A stretch of DNA of 64,000 bases, taken from NCBI GenBank assembly GCA_937871435.1, contig CALMQM010000026.1, positions 1 to 64,000 on the forward strand, given 5' to 3'. This DNA is from an uncultured Bacteroidota bacterium (GTDB taxonomy: Bacteria > Bacteroidota > Bacteroidia > AKYH767-A > 2013-40CM-41-45). The position numbers were made by a program, and so were the translations under genes. The notes beneath the pieces were generated by a model. The model had not been told where the DNA came from, did not search any database, and saw only the letters and a list, made by a program, of their open reading frames with translations. Positions 9,118 to 17,957 of the stretch are shown in pieces (the first letter of the stretch is position 1; the number at the start of each line of letters is the position of its first letter).

Positions 9118-9142
9118 AAAAAATGCCCGAAGGCATTTTTTA
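9118..9142. terminator. Bidirectional terminator between convergent genes
   Basis: TGCC (9124-9127) and GGCA (9132-9135) close a CGAA loop, flanked by an A run and a T run that extend the stem. It can serve both the PNGase F-like gene and the response-regulator gene. Confidence 0.8.
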
Positions 9143-9161
9143 ATTTTTTGTATATGAGATT

Positions 9162-9863
9162 TCAACTGGCGGCATTGTCGATCAAACGAAATCCTTTACC
9201 GTGTATATTGATGATATCCAGTGACGGATCATCTTTCAGGTATTTTCTCAGTTTCGTTATGAACACATCCATACTGCGTGCATTGAAATAATTGTCATCG
9301 CCCCAGATTTCTTTGAGTGCTTTTTGGCGAGGCAGCAATTCATTTTTATAAATGCAGAGCATGCGTAACAAATCGGCTTCTTTCGGACTTAATTTCTGTG
9401 ATTCGTTATTTATACTGATGCTTCGGTGGTCATAGTTGAAATGGTATTTCCCAACGGTAAATTCTTTTTGAGAAGGATCATGACCTTTTTCTGCACTTCG
9501 TTTCAGGATTGCTTTCAGTTTATAAAGCAGTACTTCCGAATCAAACGGTTTGGTCACATAATCATCTGCGCCAACACGGAATCCATTGAGCATGTCTTCT
9601 TTCATAGTCTTTGCAGTGAGAAAAATGATGGGAATATGTTCATCTTTTTCTCTGATTTCTTTGGCAAGAGTAAATCCATCCTTTCGAGGCATCATGACAT
9701 CCAGAATACAAATGTCAAACTTACCGGAAACAAACTGATCATATCCGGCAAAACCATCTGTACAGAGTTTTACATCGTATTCGTTTAATTCAAGATAATT
9801 TTTCAGAACAGAACCGAAGTTGGGGTCATCTTCTACAAGGAGGATTTTTGATTTTGTGTTCAT
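9162..9863 (-). CDS. OmpR/PhoB-type response regulator
   Basis: A 233-residue two-component regulator. The receiver domain has the acidic pair ED at 11-12, the phospho-acceptor D55 in LDVMMPRKDG, and K85 in FLTAK. The C-terminal winged-helix domain (about 130-230) shows the Trans_Reg_C pattern with SPKEADLLRMLC and ARSMDVFITKLRKYL. The gene follows its sensor kinase by 20 nt in the same operon. It resembles Bacteroidota RprY by family and arrangement, but I do not assign the symbol. Phased TTAAC repeats upstream of the kinase gene are a plausible binding site. Confidence 0.93.
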   Translation of the reverse strand: MNTKSKILLVEDDPNFGSVLKNYLELNEYDVKLCTDGFAGYDQFVSGKFDICILDVMMPRKDGFTLAKEIREKDEHIPIIFLTAKTMKEDMLNGFRVGADDYVTKPFDSEVLLYKLKAILKRSAEKGHDPSQKEFTVGKYHFNYDHRSISINNESQKLSPKEADLLRMLCIYKNELLPRQKALKEIWGDDNYFNARSMDVFITKLRKYLKDDPSLDIINIHGKGFRLIDNAAS

Positions 9864-9883
9864 ATAACAGAAGGGTTGGGGGT

Positions 9884-11536
9884 TTATTTAAAGGGGATGA
9901 AAAATTCAAAGCTGCTTCCTTTGTTCGGTTCGCTTTCTACGACAATCCAGCCATTGTGTTTTTCTACGATAGCTTTCACATAACTCAATCCCAATCCAAA
10001 TCCTTTGATGTCGTGAATATTTCCTGTAGGAACGCGATAGAATTTTTCAAATATTTTTTTCTGTGTATCTTTTGACATACCAATTCCCTGATCACTCACT
10101 TTTACACTTAATCCGTCTTTCAGGTTTTCAGTTTGCACCAAAATAACGGGATGTTCGGGAGAATATTTATTCGCGTTATCCAACAAATTGAATATCACAT
10201 TGGATAAATGAATAGGATCACCCTGTACCATTGGAAGTTCAGCATTCAGTTTACACTCGATGTGTCCTTCCTTACTTTCAACCTGCAGGCTGATCAGGTC
10301 AACAGCCTTTTGAATCAGGTCATGCACATTCACGTCTTCATGACGAATGTTCAATTCGCCTTTTTCAATTTGTGCCATTTGCAGGACATGTTCTACCTGC
10401 ACATTCATTCGCCTGTTTTCTTCCCGGATAATGCGGGTAAAATACGCCATCTTTTCAGGATTGCTGACTACCCGGGAATCTTTGATGGAATCTACCGCCA
10501 AAGATATGGTTGCAATCGGAGTTTTGAATTCATGGGTCATATTATTTATAAAATCCGTCTTAATATCTGATAATTTTTTCTGACGAAAAATCACCTGTAT
10601 CGTATATGCAAAACCGAAAAGAATAATTAAGGTAAATAATGTCGAACTTATTAGCATGAGCCACATGGAAGCTAACAGGTATTTAATTGTATTTGGAAAG
10701 TTAAGTACAAGAAAATCTGGTTTAGCTACAATATCGTTCGGGAATAATAAAGTTCTAAACTTCGAATTGGAAAGATCTTCCGCTTTTTCTTTGTTGCGGG
10801 TCAGGACAAATGAATTACTCTGTCCGTTTAATACTCCAAAATTGTAATCAATGTCCAACCCTCTGTTTTTTAATTCATAACCGACAAGGGAATCCAGGTT
10901 TTTAGGATTGATACGTTTTCGTATATCATCATCCTGACCCGCAAATTCAACAGCCATTTTATGCATGACCTCGTTTAATTTATCCAGTCGGGCTTTGATT
11001 TTTTCTTCATTTTGTTTGATAATCACTTCGGCTGAATCACCATACAATCGCATGATCTGAGATGACCTGACGGTATGCTGGGAAATGGAGTCTTTGTGAA
11101 TATAATTTCTTCTTTGAAGGCGAAGAAAAGTCTGACTGCTTCCAGGACGATGAAATTCGATATTGATGTCTGCATTGTCCAGATCTTCCCAGATTGGTGG
11201 ATGTGGGTTTAATGGAATATCTGGAATTTCAATACTTGTATCTGTAATTGTGATTGGGACAGGATCCTGAACATCTTCGACATTCATCGTATCATTCATC
11301 ATCATCCTGCTGATTTTCGCCGGATCAATGTCGAAAATCCTGTCGTGCAGGATATTCATCGCCTCATTTGTTTCAATCCTGTCTACAATGGCACTCATTG
11401 CCTGAGTAACAGTTTGCTCAAACTGCTGTTCTTTCAGCTGAATATCGTGCATAATCCAATAGACCTGCAGTGTAATGATACCCAACAGGGCAATGCTCAT
11501 TAGTGCAATTATCCATCGAATCCTGTGTTTGTTCAT
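9884..11536 (-). CDS. Membrane sensor histidine kinase
   Basis: A 550-residue kinase. TM1 is at about 10-29, a long extracytoplasmic sensor region at about 30-285, and TM2 at about 286-315. The dimerisation/phospho-acceptor motif NNMTHEFKTP carries H335. The ATPase domain has the N box NVIFNLLDNANKYS, the G1 box VSDQGIGM, the F box FEKFYRV and the G2 box GFGLGLSYVK. It is the first gene of the operon with the response regulator. A candidate -7 box, TATTTTTA (complement of 11543-11550), ends only 6 nt before the ATG, so the transcript may be leaderless. The signal is unknown. The sensor region has no named domain I can see. Confidence 0.93.
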   Translation of the reverse strand: MNKHRIRWIIALMSIALLGIITLQVYWIMHDIQLKEQQFEQTVTQAMSAIVDRIETNEAMNILHDRIFDIDPAKISRMMMNDTMNVEDVQDPVPITITDTSIEIPDIPLNPHPPIWEDLDNADINIEFHRPGSSQTFLRLQRRNYIHKDSISQHTVRSSQIMRLYGDSAEVIIKQNEEKIKARLDKLNEVMHKMAVEFAGQDDDIRKRINPKNLDSLVGYELKNRGLDIDYNFGVLNGQSNSFVLTRNKEKAEDLSNSKFRTLLFPNDIVAKPDFLVLNFPNTIKYLLASMWLMLISSTLFTLIILFGFAYTIQVIFRQKKLSDIKTDFINNMTHEFKTPIATISLAVDSIKDSRVVSNPEKMAYFTRIIREENRRMNVQVEHVLQMAQIEKGELNIRHEDVNVHDLIQKAVDLISLQVESKEGHIECKLNAELPMVQGDPIHLSNVIFNLLDNANKYSPEHPVILVQTENLKDGLSVKVSDQGIGMSKDTQKKIFEKFYRVPTGNIHDIKGFGLGLSYVKAIVEKHNGWIVVESEPNKGSSFEFFIPFK

Positions 11537-11557
11537 TGGGTGTAAAAATACGGAGCC

Positions 11558-11614
11558 TTAACACTTGAACGTCGAATTTAACCAAATATTAACAGCTATT
11601 AACCCCGATTTAAC
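11558..11614. promoter_or_regulatory. Phased TTAAC direct repeats, candidate response-regulator site
   Basis: TTAAC occurs at 11558, 11578, 11589, 11599 and 11610. The last four are spaced 11, 10 and 11 bases, so they fall on one face of the helix. OmpR/PhoB-family regulators bind tandem direct repeats with about 11-bp periodicity. The array lies between the kinase/regulator operon and the divergent secreted-protein gene. That it is bound by this regulator is inference. Confidence 0.5.
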
Positions 11615-11636
11615 TGGCATGATATGCTTCCGACTA

Positions 11637-11644
11637 TACTTTTG
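11637..11644 (+). promoter_or_regulatory. -7 box of the divergent secreted-protein gene
   Basis: TACTTTTG is a perfect TAnnTTTG, 28 nt before the ATG at 11673. No good -33 element is present at the right distance. The last TTAAC repeat (11610-11614) sits close to that position, as for an activator-dependent promoter. Confidence 0.5.
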
Positions 11645-11672
11645 ATTCATTCTCACAATTCAAGACAAAACT

Positions 11673-12725
11673 ATGACACGTCACCCCAAAGAATTACTCG
11701 CATGGATTGCGCTTGTTTTCGCGGTTATGCTCCTGGGTGTTTCACTTGCAATTGCTCAGGAAGGATCTGATAAAAAGAACTCCAAAGAGGATGGTTCACT
11801 CAGACTGAAAATTTCTAAAACCGAAAATGGAAAAACAGTGAAAGTGGATACCACACTAAGTTTGAACAATTTGTCGGAGCTTGATAAAATACTGGATCAA
11901 CTGGGCGTTGAACATGATTTTCAATTCGATTCCCGTGAGAATGAGAATGCCAAAGAACCCGGAAAAAGGGCACACCACAAAAAAGACAAGGTTGTAATAT
12001 ATCACAACTTTGATTTTTCGGATAAGAAGCAGGAGGAAATTGAGAAGGAGATGGAATCTGCTATGAAGAATGCTGAAAAGGAGTGGGAAAAGGCAGGGCA
12101 GGAAATGCGCAATATTCATATTGAAATAAACGGTAATGACACCAGTAATTTCAATTTTGATTTTGAAATGCCTCCCATGCCACCAATTCCGGAAATGCCT
12201 GATGTTTCTGATTTGATGAAAGATTGCGAAGTATACAAAAACCGGAACGGCAGGTTTTTCAAAGAAGACTATATGGATCAATTTGATGGATTGGACAGCC
12301 TGAGTGATTCCGATCACATTATTTTCTTTGGAGATGAGGATGAAAAAGCACCTGTATTGGAAAAAGAAATCATCGGTAAAAACGGACAAAAGGTATTTGT
12401 TTTCAAAAGGAGCAACGATTCTCCTTCCGTTTCTAAAGACGAAGATGGAGCATCCACTTTCAGTAAAGATGAATTGAAACATCTGCGTTATTACCCAAAT
12501 CCAAGTCGTGGTAAATTCGATCTTGATTTTAATGTCAGCACCAAAGGGGATGTGGAAATTTTAGTACTCACTCCGAATGGTGAAACAGTTTACAGCGAGA
12601 ATTTGAAAAACTTCAGCGGTGAATATTCAAATCAAATTAATCTTAGCGAAAAGGGAAAAGGAAATTATTTGCTCAAGATTACCCAAAACGGGAAGCATAT
12701 CACAAAAAAGATTATTGTGGAATAA
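11673..12725 (+). CDS. Secreted acidic/charged protein with T9SS sorting domain
   Basis: A 350-residue protein without a recognised catalytic domain. A signal peptide (about 1-29, ending near AIAQ) leads into a highly charged, probably partly disordered middle. This contains a Lys/Glu-rich helix (about 110-150) and a proline-methionine patch PPMPPIPEMPD. The C-terminal 75 residues, starting at RYYPNPSRGKFDLDF and ending KKIIVE, form a type A T9SS sorting domain. It is transcribed away from the two-component operon over a shared 136-nt region with phased TTAAC repeats, which suggests it is a target of that system. Function unknown. Confidence 0.78.
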   Translation: MTRHPKELLAWIALVFAVMLLGVSLAIAQEGSDKKNSKEDGSLRLKISKTENGKTVKVDTTLSLNNLSELDKILDQLGVEHDFQFDSRENENAKEPGKRAHHKKDKVVIYHNFDFSDKKQEEIEKEMESAMKNAEKEWEKAGQEMRNIHIEINGNDTSNFNFDFEMPPMPPIPEMPDVSDLMKDCEVYKNRNGRFFKEDYMDQFDGLDSLSDSDHIIFFGDEDEKAPVLEKEIIGKNGQKVFVFKRSNDSPSVSKDEDGASTFSKDELKHLRYYPNPSRGKFDLDFNVSTKGDVEILVLTPNGETVYSENLKNFSGEYSNQINLSEKGKGNYLLKITQNGKHITKKIIVE

Positions 12726-12821
12726 AGAAGAGAGACAATCCACACACAACATCCTGCTGGGTCGCAGGATACCATAAAAGCAAATTCTTGGTAGAGTAGC
12801 TTTGATTGGTTAAACAGAAGG

Positions 12822-12851
12822 TCCTCCCGTTCATTCGGGGGGATTTTTTTT
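12822..12851 (+). terminator. Rho-independent terminator
   Basis: TCCTCCCG (12822-12829) pairs with CGGGGGGA (12836-12843), with one T-G wobble, around a TTCATT loop and before eight T residues. A second hairpin without a T run (12751-12757 with 12764-12770) lies upstream. No gene is seen between 12726 and 12893. Confidence 0.75.
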
Positions 12852-12893
12852 CTAATGGAATCAAAAATTTGTTGAACGATCCAAAGTCATCAA

Positions 12894-13460
12894 TCAGATT
12901 GCTGCAAAGGAATTCGATTGCATGATTTTTTGAGCCTGATGAATATGTCTTTCTTCATGTCCGTTAAGAATGAGCAGACAGTCTTTTAAAGAATATGTAA
13001 TCAATTCCGCAGCAGGGGAGCTGACAAAGATCTTTTCCGGATCGATATGTTCCACACTTTTTACTTTTTTCCGGAGTTGATCCTGATGCAGAAGAAAATC
13101 ATTCACAATCGAAGCACGGATTGGTTTAGGTGACGGGGCAAATAATTTGGGTGCCTGAAATGGTTTGATCACTTTTGGGCCAAGAGACTCCACCATTTTT
13201 TTGCCGGTATATTTTGCAAGAGGATTGTATCTTTCCCAAAAAGACATCCGGTGGTTTTTGTTGACTAGTCTATCAAGTATGGGAAAATACCTTTGATTAC
13301 TCACAATCAAATGATCCAGGCATTGTCCGATACTCCAGCTTTTATCATTTGATTTCCAGTTTAGCTGTCGGACATTCAATAAACTAAACTCTTCCTTCAC
13401 ACGTTCATCGATGGAGTGTGAACGAAGTAACCAAAGAGCATAAAATTCGGAAGCAGACAT
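12894..13460 (-). CDS. DinB-like (DinB_2) family protein
   Basis: A 188-residue four-helix-bundle protein of the DinB/YfiT-like superfamily. Members bind a divalent metal through three histidines and include thiol-dependent transferases. Candidate ligands are H50 in QCLDHLIVS and the histidines of GHEERHIHQ near the C-terminus (about 167-174). The phrase NDKSWSIGQCLDHL is typical of Bacteroidota members. The reaction cannot be predicted. It follows the LEA-type lipoprotein gene by 14 nt in the same direction. Confidence 0.8.
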   Translation of the reverse strand: MSASEFYALWLLRSHSIDERVKEEFSLLNVRQLNWKSNDKSWSIGQCLDHLIVSNQRYFPILDRLVNKNHRMSFWERYNPLAKYTGKKMVESLGPKVIKPFQAPKLFAPSPKPIRASIVNDFLLHQDQLRKKVKSVEHIDPEKIFVSSPAAELITYSLKDCLLILNGHEERHIHQAQKIMQSNSFAAI

Positions 13461-13474
13461 GGGATTGATTGTAT

Positions 13475-13960
13475 TCAGAAAACAGATTTCAGTGCTTTGC
13501 TGTCGAGTTTTTGTTTCAGTTCAAATGGATATTTCTTTCGGAAAATAAATTTCCCAAAAGTAATTTTCCCGCTAACAATTGCATCCATGCTTTGACTCCC
13601 GAGGAGAACTCCCAAACTTCCCGGTAGAAGGTTCAATAATTCCTGTGTTGTCGTGCTGATACGTATTGGTAATCCTGCATCAGATTTTCTTTTGATTTTG
13701 AAATTCTTTGGTAGTTCTACTTTTCCAAGAGGATGTTGATCAATTTGAATCGCTGTTTCGACATTCACAATTTTAAATCCCCAATTGTTGGGATTGTGTA
13801 ACATGAGATCAAAGCTAATGTCCGCATTGTTCCCTGTACTATTTACATTCAGTCTGTCAATTTTCCTGATTTCCACAGGCAATGTGCTGAAACAACCTGT
13901 AAAAAAAGGAAAGCATAATGCCAGAAACAGACTGGAAATTCTAAACGGAATGATTTTCAT
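13475..13960 (-). CDS. LEA14-like lipoprotein
   Basis: A 161-residue protein with a lipoprotein signal ending in the lipobox FTGC (Cys about 22). The rest matches the LEA type 2 / WHy fold: SFDLMLHNPNNWGFKIVNVETAIQID followed by SDAGLPIRISTTTQELL. Such proteins are small Ig-like beta sandwiches of unknown role at the membrane. It lies upstream of the DinB-like gene and is probably cotranscribed with it. Confidence 0.78.
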   Translation of the reverse strand: MKIIPFRISSLFLALCFPFFTGCFSTLPVEIRKIDRLNVNSTGNNADISFDLMLHNPNNWGFKIVNVETAIQIDQHPLGKVELPKNFKIKRKSDAGLPIRISTTTQELLNLLPGSLGVLLGSQSMDAIVSGKITFGKFIFRKKYPFELKQKLDSKALKSVF

Positions 13961-14122
13961 TGATCAGCTAATTCTTTTGCATTCCAGTGTAAAACGTATC
14001 AATACATCGCTTTACTCTGGAAGCATTTTTTCTATTCAGAAATAATATTCCCCGGCAGAAAATAAGAAGCAGCTTGTATGTCGGGTTTTAAATTTCCTGT
14101 AAAGTACTTCGCAGATGAGAAA

Positions 14123-14884
14123 TTACTTATTAAGGTATTGAAAAAAAGTATCGCTTCTCAATCCAATACGTAATGCTTCAACAGCGATGACTTCGTTAGG
14201 AGCAATATTTCCGAGATTCACATTTGCGCCGAGTAATTTGATGAAATAGGTTTGACCTCCTTTGTTCGGAGCTTCCCAAATCATTCGTTCCGGTGAAACT
14301 TTTGAAATGATTTTATTGATGAGAACAACATGGGCTTTCCCGCTTGGTCTGTAAATCCCGACAGTTCCGCTTTCGCGGGCTTCTGCAATCACTTTCCAGG
14401 CGCCTGCCTGTACTTCACTTTCAATCATTTCAATCCATTTGTTTGGATGAATAATGATTCCTTCTTCCTTTGATCCAACCTCTGTGATAACAGTTACATG
14501 CTTAGACAGCTTTTGGATATATTCCAGTTTTTTGGAATGAGGAAGTGAAATACTTCCATCGCTCACTTCGGCATGTGTAAGTTTCAGCTTTTCAATAAAT
14601 CTGAGGTAATCATCAAATTTATTTCGGATGATAAAGGCTTCCAGTAAAGTACCTCCTAAATAGACCGGAATTCCTGCAGCACGATACACATCGATTTTCT
14701 TCTCCAGATTGGGTGTGATGAGAGAACTTCCAAAACCCAATTTCACAATGTCAATGAATTCCTCTGCGGATTCAATAAAATCTTCTGTTTGTCTGACTCC
14801 GAGTCCTTTATCCATAACCATGGTCAATCCATGTTCACGCGGCTTGGTAGTTCTTTGTGGTACCTGATCCAGAATAAAATTCAT
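14123..14884 (-). CDS. comA: Phosphosulfolactate synthase family protein
   Basis: A 253-residue TIM-barrel protein. ComA joins sulfite to phosphoenolpyruvate to give (2R)-phospho-3-sulfolactate. Family features visible are KPREHGLTMVMDKGLG at the N-terminus, DIVKLGFGSS, GIPVYLGGTLLEAFI, and VSDGSISLPHSKKLEYI, which carry the conserved Lys and Asp. In methanogens the product feeds coenzyme M. In Bacteroidota that pathway is absent, and a role in sulfonate or sulfonolipid precursor supply is possible but not shown here. The start overlaps the stop of the upstream TPR gene by 4 nt. Confidence 0.85.
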   Translation of the reverse strand: MNFILDQVPQRTTKPREHGLTMVMDKGLGVRQTEDFIESAEEFIDIVKLGFGSSLITPNLEKKIDVYRAAGIPVYLGGTLLEAFIIRNKFDDYLRFIEKLKLTHAEVSDGSISLPHSKKLEYIQKLSKHVTVITEVGSKEEGIIIHPNKWIEMIESEVQAGAWKVIAEARESGTVGIYRPSGKAHVVLINKIISKVSPERMIWEAPNKGGQTYFIKLLGANVNLGNIAPNEVIAVEALRIGLRSDTFFQYLNK

Positions 14885-16296
14885 ATTCGATTTTTGTAAT
14901 GATCAATCAAATCCAGCACATTCCGGTCGTTTTCCATTCCCGGAGCATATTCAAAAATTGCGTGGCAAAGGTGAGGATTTTTATCGAGAGCTGCTTCAAG
15001 AGTTTGATATGATTCACGAATGTGTCCTGTGCTGTAATGATAGCAGGCCATCCTGTACAAAATTTCTGCATCATCAGGATGGTAAACAAGTCCGTTTTCA
15101 ATGAGTTCCAGTGCTTCCTCAGCACGGTTGTCGACCATGAGTAAATGAGAATACTCTAACCAGATGTCATGATTTTCAGGTTCAAGTTCGAGAACTTTTT
15201 GATAGGCCTGTTCCGCGACTTTATAGTTTTCCACGTGGTATTCAGCATCTCCCAGCGCGAACCAGAATTCCGCGTTGTGATCATCCAGTTCAAGCGCTTT
15301 TTTGATATAACGTGTCGCTTCGAACCAACGCTCTTCACTTTGAAGCGTGATACCGATACCTAACCATGCCTCAGCCAGGTTGGGGTCAAGTTTTGTCGCT
15401 TTCTTATAATAATCACGGGCACGGTGAAGATCCTCCAGTTGTTCATAGCATTCGCCTATATTATAATAGGTTAACGCATCAGGAGCTTCAAATTCAAAAG
15501 TCTTTTTATAACATTCGATGGCATCTGCATATCTGTTCAGATTGGCCAGCGTATTTCCCTTATTGAAATAAGCAGAAGAAAAATCGTCCTTGATAACAAG
15601 ACAGTAATCGTATGCCGTCAATGCATCTTCAAAACGACTCATTCTGTTATATACATTTCCAAGGTTGTACCATGCAGGAAATGAATAGGGCTGCATATCG
15701 ATGAACTTCTTGTAAAAGTCTATGCTGTCCTGATAGCGTTCGGTAAATTCAAAACAAAAAGCCAGCTCATACAATGCGACCTCATTCTCCGGATTATCTT
15801 CCAGACACAATGTGAGGTAATTGATCGCTTTGTCATAATCTCCCCAGCTTTCATAAACATAAGCTAAGTTCAGATATAACAAGTCAAGTTCATCAGCAAG
15901 CGGAATAGCCTTATTAAAATTCTCAATCGCCAGTTCAAACTTTTGCTGTTGAGAATAAATACTTCCACGAATCATATACAAATCCGGATCAGTAGGAGTG
16001 AGGCGTTCTGCTTTGTCAAGAATCGCCAATGCTTCAGTATATCTGTCTACCATGGCAAGCAACTGTGCCTCACGAAGCAAAAACTCCATAGAAGCCGGAT
16101 GCTGTTCTTGTGCAAATTCAACTACCTGTAAAGCCTTGACCGGATCATTTCGTTCGATATAATAATCGATAATGCTTAAAAACGCTTCTACATCAAAGAA
16201 GTATGCATCTTTGTTGCGAATCATTTGCTCGTACCGTTCAATGGAATGACGAACCAGGTTGTTCTCGTCGCGCGGATTCAGAAATTCTTCTTCCAT
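14881..16296 (-). CDS. Tetratricopeptide-repeat protein
   Basis: A 471-residue soluble protein made almost wholly of TPR units from about residue 30 to 450, around a dozen copies. Examples are AWYNLGNVYNRMSRFEDALTAYDYCL and AEAWLGIGITLQSEERWFEATRYIKKAL. No signal peptide is evident, so it is probably a cytoplasmic scaffold. It overlaps the comA-like gene by 4 nt and is first in the pair. The partner protein is unknown. Confidence 0.88.
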   Translation of the reverse strand: MEEEFLNPRDENNLVRHSIERYEQMIRNKDAYFFDVEAFLSIIDYYIERNDPVKALQVVEFAQEQHPASMEFLLREAQLLAMVDRYTEALAILDKAERLTPTDPDLYMIRGSIYSQQQKFELAIENFNKAIPLADELDLLYLNLAYVYESWGDYDKAINYLTLCLEDNPENEVALYELAFCFEFTERYQDSIDFYKKFIDMQPYSFPAWYNLGNVYNRMSRFEDALTAYDYCLVIKDDFSSAYFNKGNTLANLNRYADAIECYKKTFEFEAPDALTYYNIGECYEQLEDLHRARDYYKKATKLDPNLAEAWLGIGITLQSEERWFEATRYIKKALELDDHNAEFWFALGDAEYHVENYKVAEQAYQKVLELEPENHDIWLEYSHLLMVDNRAEEALELIENGLVYHPDDAEILYRMACYHYSTGHIRESYQTLEAALDKNPHLCHAIFEYAPGMENDRNVLDLIDHYKNRI

Positions 16297-16483
16297 GCAA
16301 AAGGATTAAATCTCTGTGAAGAGATTGCTTTAGTCCAAAGATAAGTATTTGCCACGAAATTCGATTTCAGACATTCCAAGTTATTCACAAGAACTGGTTA
16401 ATTCAGCAGAATTCAACACTTTTTTAAAATCCTTTATCCGGCAGCGCTAGTTTCCGGCTTCCTGTGTACCTTCGCAAACACGC

Positions 16484-17611
16484 ATGTTTCTTAGAAAACT
16501 CACACTTGTCAACTTCCGGAATTACCCTGAAGCAGAACTCAATCTGGATCCGTTTGCCAATGCATTTACCGGCGGAAATGGCGAAGGAAAAACCAACCTT
16601 TTGGATGCGGTCCATTATCTGTCAATGTGCAAAAGTTATTTCAATCCTATTGACGCGCAAAGCATCCGGTTTGGTGAAGATTTTTTTATGATACAGGGTA
16701 GTTTTGAGCTGAATCAAAATACCGAGAATATTCATTGTGGTATAAAGCGCAATCAGAAAAAAGTTTTTAAGAGAAATCAAAAAGAATATGATCGTCTGGC
16801 TGATCATATCGGATTGTTGCCCGTGGTTATGGTGTCGCCAACAGATACCAGCCTGATTACAGAAGGGAGTGAAGAAAGAAGAAAATTTCTGGATAGCATC
16901 ATTTCACAATACGATAAATTGTATCTGGATGATTTAATTCTCTATTCCCGTGTGCTTACCCAACGCAATGCCATTTTGAAACAAGCAGCACAATCACGAA
17001 CGTTTGAACAGGAAGCCATTTCTCCATGGGATTTACAATTGATCCGTCTTGCAGAAAAAATACATTTCGTAAGGAAGAAATTCATTGCTGAACTCATCCC
17101 GATTTTCCAGCATTATTATTCCTTCATTTCCGGTGCAAAAGAAAATGTAGAAGTACATTATGAATCACAATTGAATGCAGGTGATTTTGCTGTCTTGCTC
17201 GAAAAGTCAATAGGAAAAGACAGGGCATTGCAGTATACAAGTGTGGGAATTCATAAGGATGACCTGGCATTCCATATTCACGGAGTTCCGGTTAAAAGAT
17301 TTGCTTCTCAAGGACAACAGAAATCATTTTTGATAGCGCTCAAACTGGCGCAGTTTGATTTTATCCGGAACATCAAAGGCATTAAACCCATCTTATTACT
17401 GGATGATATTTTTGACAAACTTGATGATCTTCGTGTTGCACGATTGATGGAACTGGTCAGTAAGGACAATTTTGGTCAATTGCTCATTAGTGACACGCAT
17501 CCGGAAAGAATCCGGAAAATTTTCGAAGATATCGGACGTTCGATTCGTTGTTTTTCTGTGGAATCAGGGACGGTGAAAGCTGATGAGAATTCAATAGCGG
17601 AAAAAATATAA
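16484..17611 (+). CDS. recF: DNA replication and repair protein RecF
   Basis: A 375-residue SMC-like ATPase that helps load RecA at gaps. Walker A is GGNGEGKTNLLDAV (about 25-38), the ABC-type signature is FASQGQQKSFLIALKLAQ (about 270-287), and Walker B is ILLLDDIFDKLD (about 304-315). Length is usual for the family. A possible -7 box, TACCTTCG (16467-16474), precedes the ATG by 9 nt. The DUF721 gene follows by 23 nt, a frequent neighbour of recF in bacteria. Confidence 0.96.
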   Translation: MFLRKLTLVNFRNYPEAELNLDPFANAFTGGNGEGKTNLLDAVHYLSMCKSYFNPIDAQSIRFGEDFFMIQGSFELNQNTENIHCGIKRNQKKVFKRNQKEYDRLADHIGLLPVVMVSPTDTSLITEGSEERRKFLDSIISQYDKLYLDDLILYSRVLTQRNAILKQAAQSRTFEQEAISPWDLQLIRLAEKIHFVRKKFIAELIPIFQHYYSFISGAKENVEVHYESQLNAGDFAVLLEKSIGKDRALQYTSVGIHKDDLAFHIHGVPVKRFASQGQQKSFLIALKLAQFDFIRNIKGIKPILLLDDIFDKLDDLRVARLMELVSKDNFGQLLISDTHPERIRKIFEDIGRSIRCFSVESGTVKADENSIAEKI

Positions 17612-17634
17612 TAGAATTGATCTGGATAAAGTCT

Positions 17635-17928
17635 ATGAGCAAAAGAACAAACGACAGACCCATTAAAGCAGCGATAGAGGACATGTTGCAGCAGTTTCAT
17701 CTGAAAGAACCAATGAACAAGGTTCAGCTGCTGAATTCATGGGAAAGAGTCATGGGTCCGGCAGTTGCTCACAGAACAACCGAGATCATGATTATTGATC
17801 GTAAGCTTTTTGTAAATCTGAACTCAGCATCACTTCGACAGGAGTTGGTTCAAAACAGGGATAAAATAACACAGCTCCTGAACAAAGAAGCAGGAGCTGA
17901 AGTTATTGATGATATTGTGTTTCGATGA
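17635..17928 (+). CDS. DUF721 (DciA-like) protein
   Basis: A 97-residue protein of the DUF721 family. Members include DciA, a loader or operator of the replicative helicase. Family features are AIEDMLQQFHLKEPMNKVQLLNSWERVMGPAVAHRT and the KH-like core IIDRKLFVNLNSASLRQEL. An ATG 18 nt upstream is possible, but MSKRTNDRP is the more usual start. Placement right after recF supports a DNA-replication role. Confidence 0.85.
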   Translation: MSKRTNDRPIKAAIEDMLQQFHLKEPMNKVQLLNSWERVMGPAVAHRTTEIMIIDRKLFVNLNSASLRQELVQNRDKITQLLNKEAGAEVIDDIVFR

Positions 17929-17957
17929 GATAATTTCTTATCCACAAAAGCAGAGAA

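Noticed and set aside
11856-12482. 208-codon minus-strand open frame
   Set aside because: It is antisense to the secreted protein gene; its hydrophobic composition is the mirror of a lysine/glutamate-rich frame.
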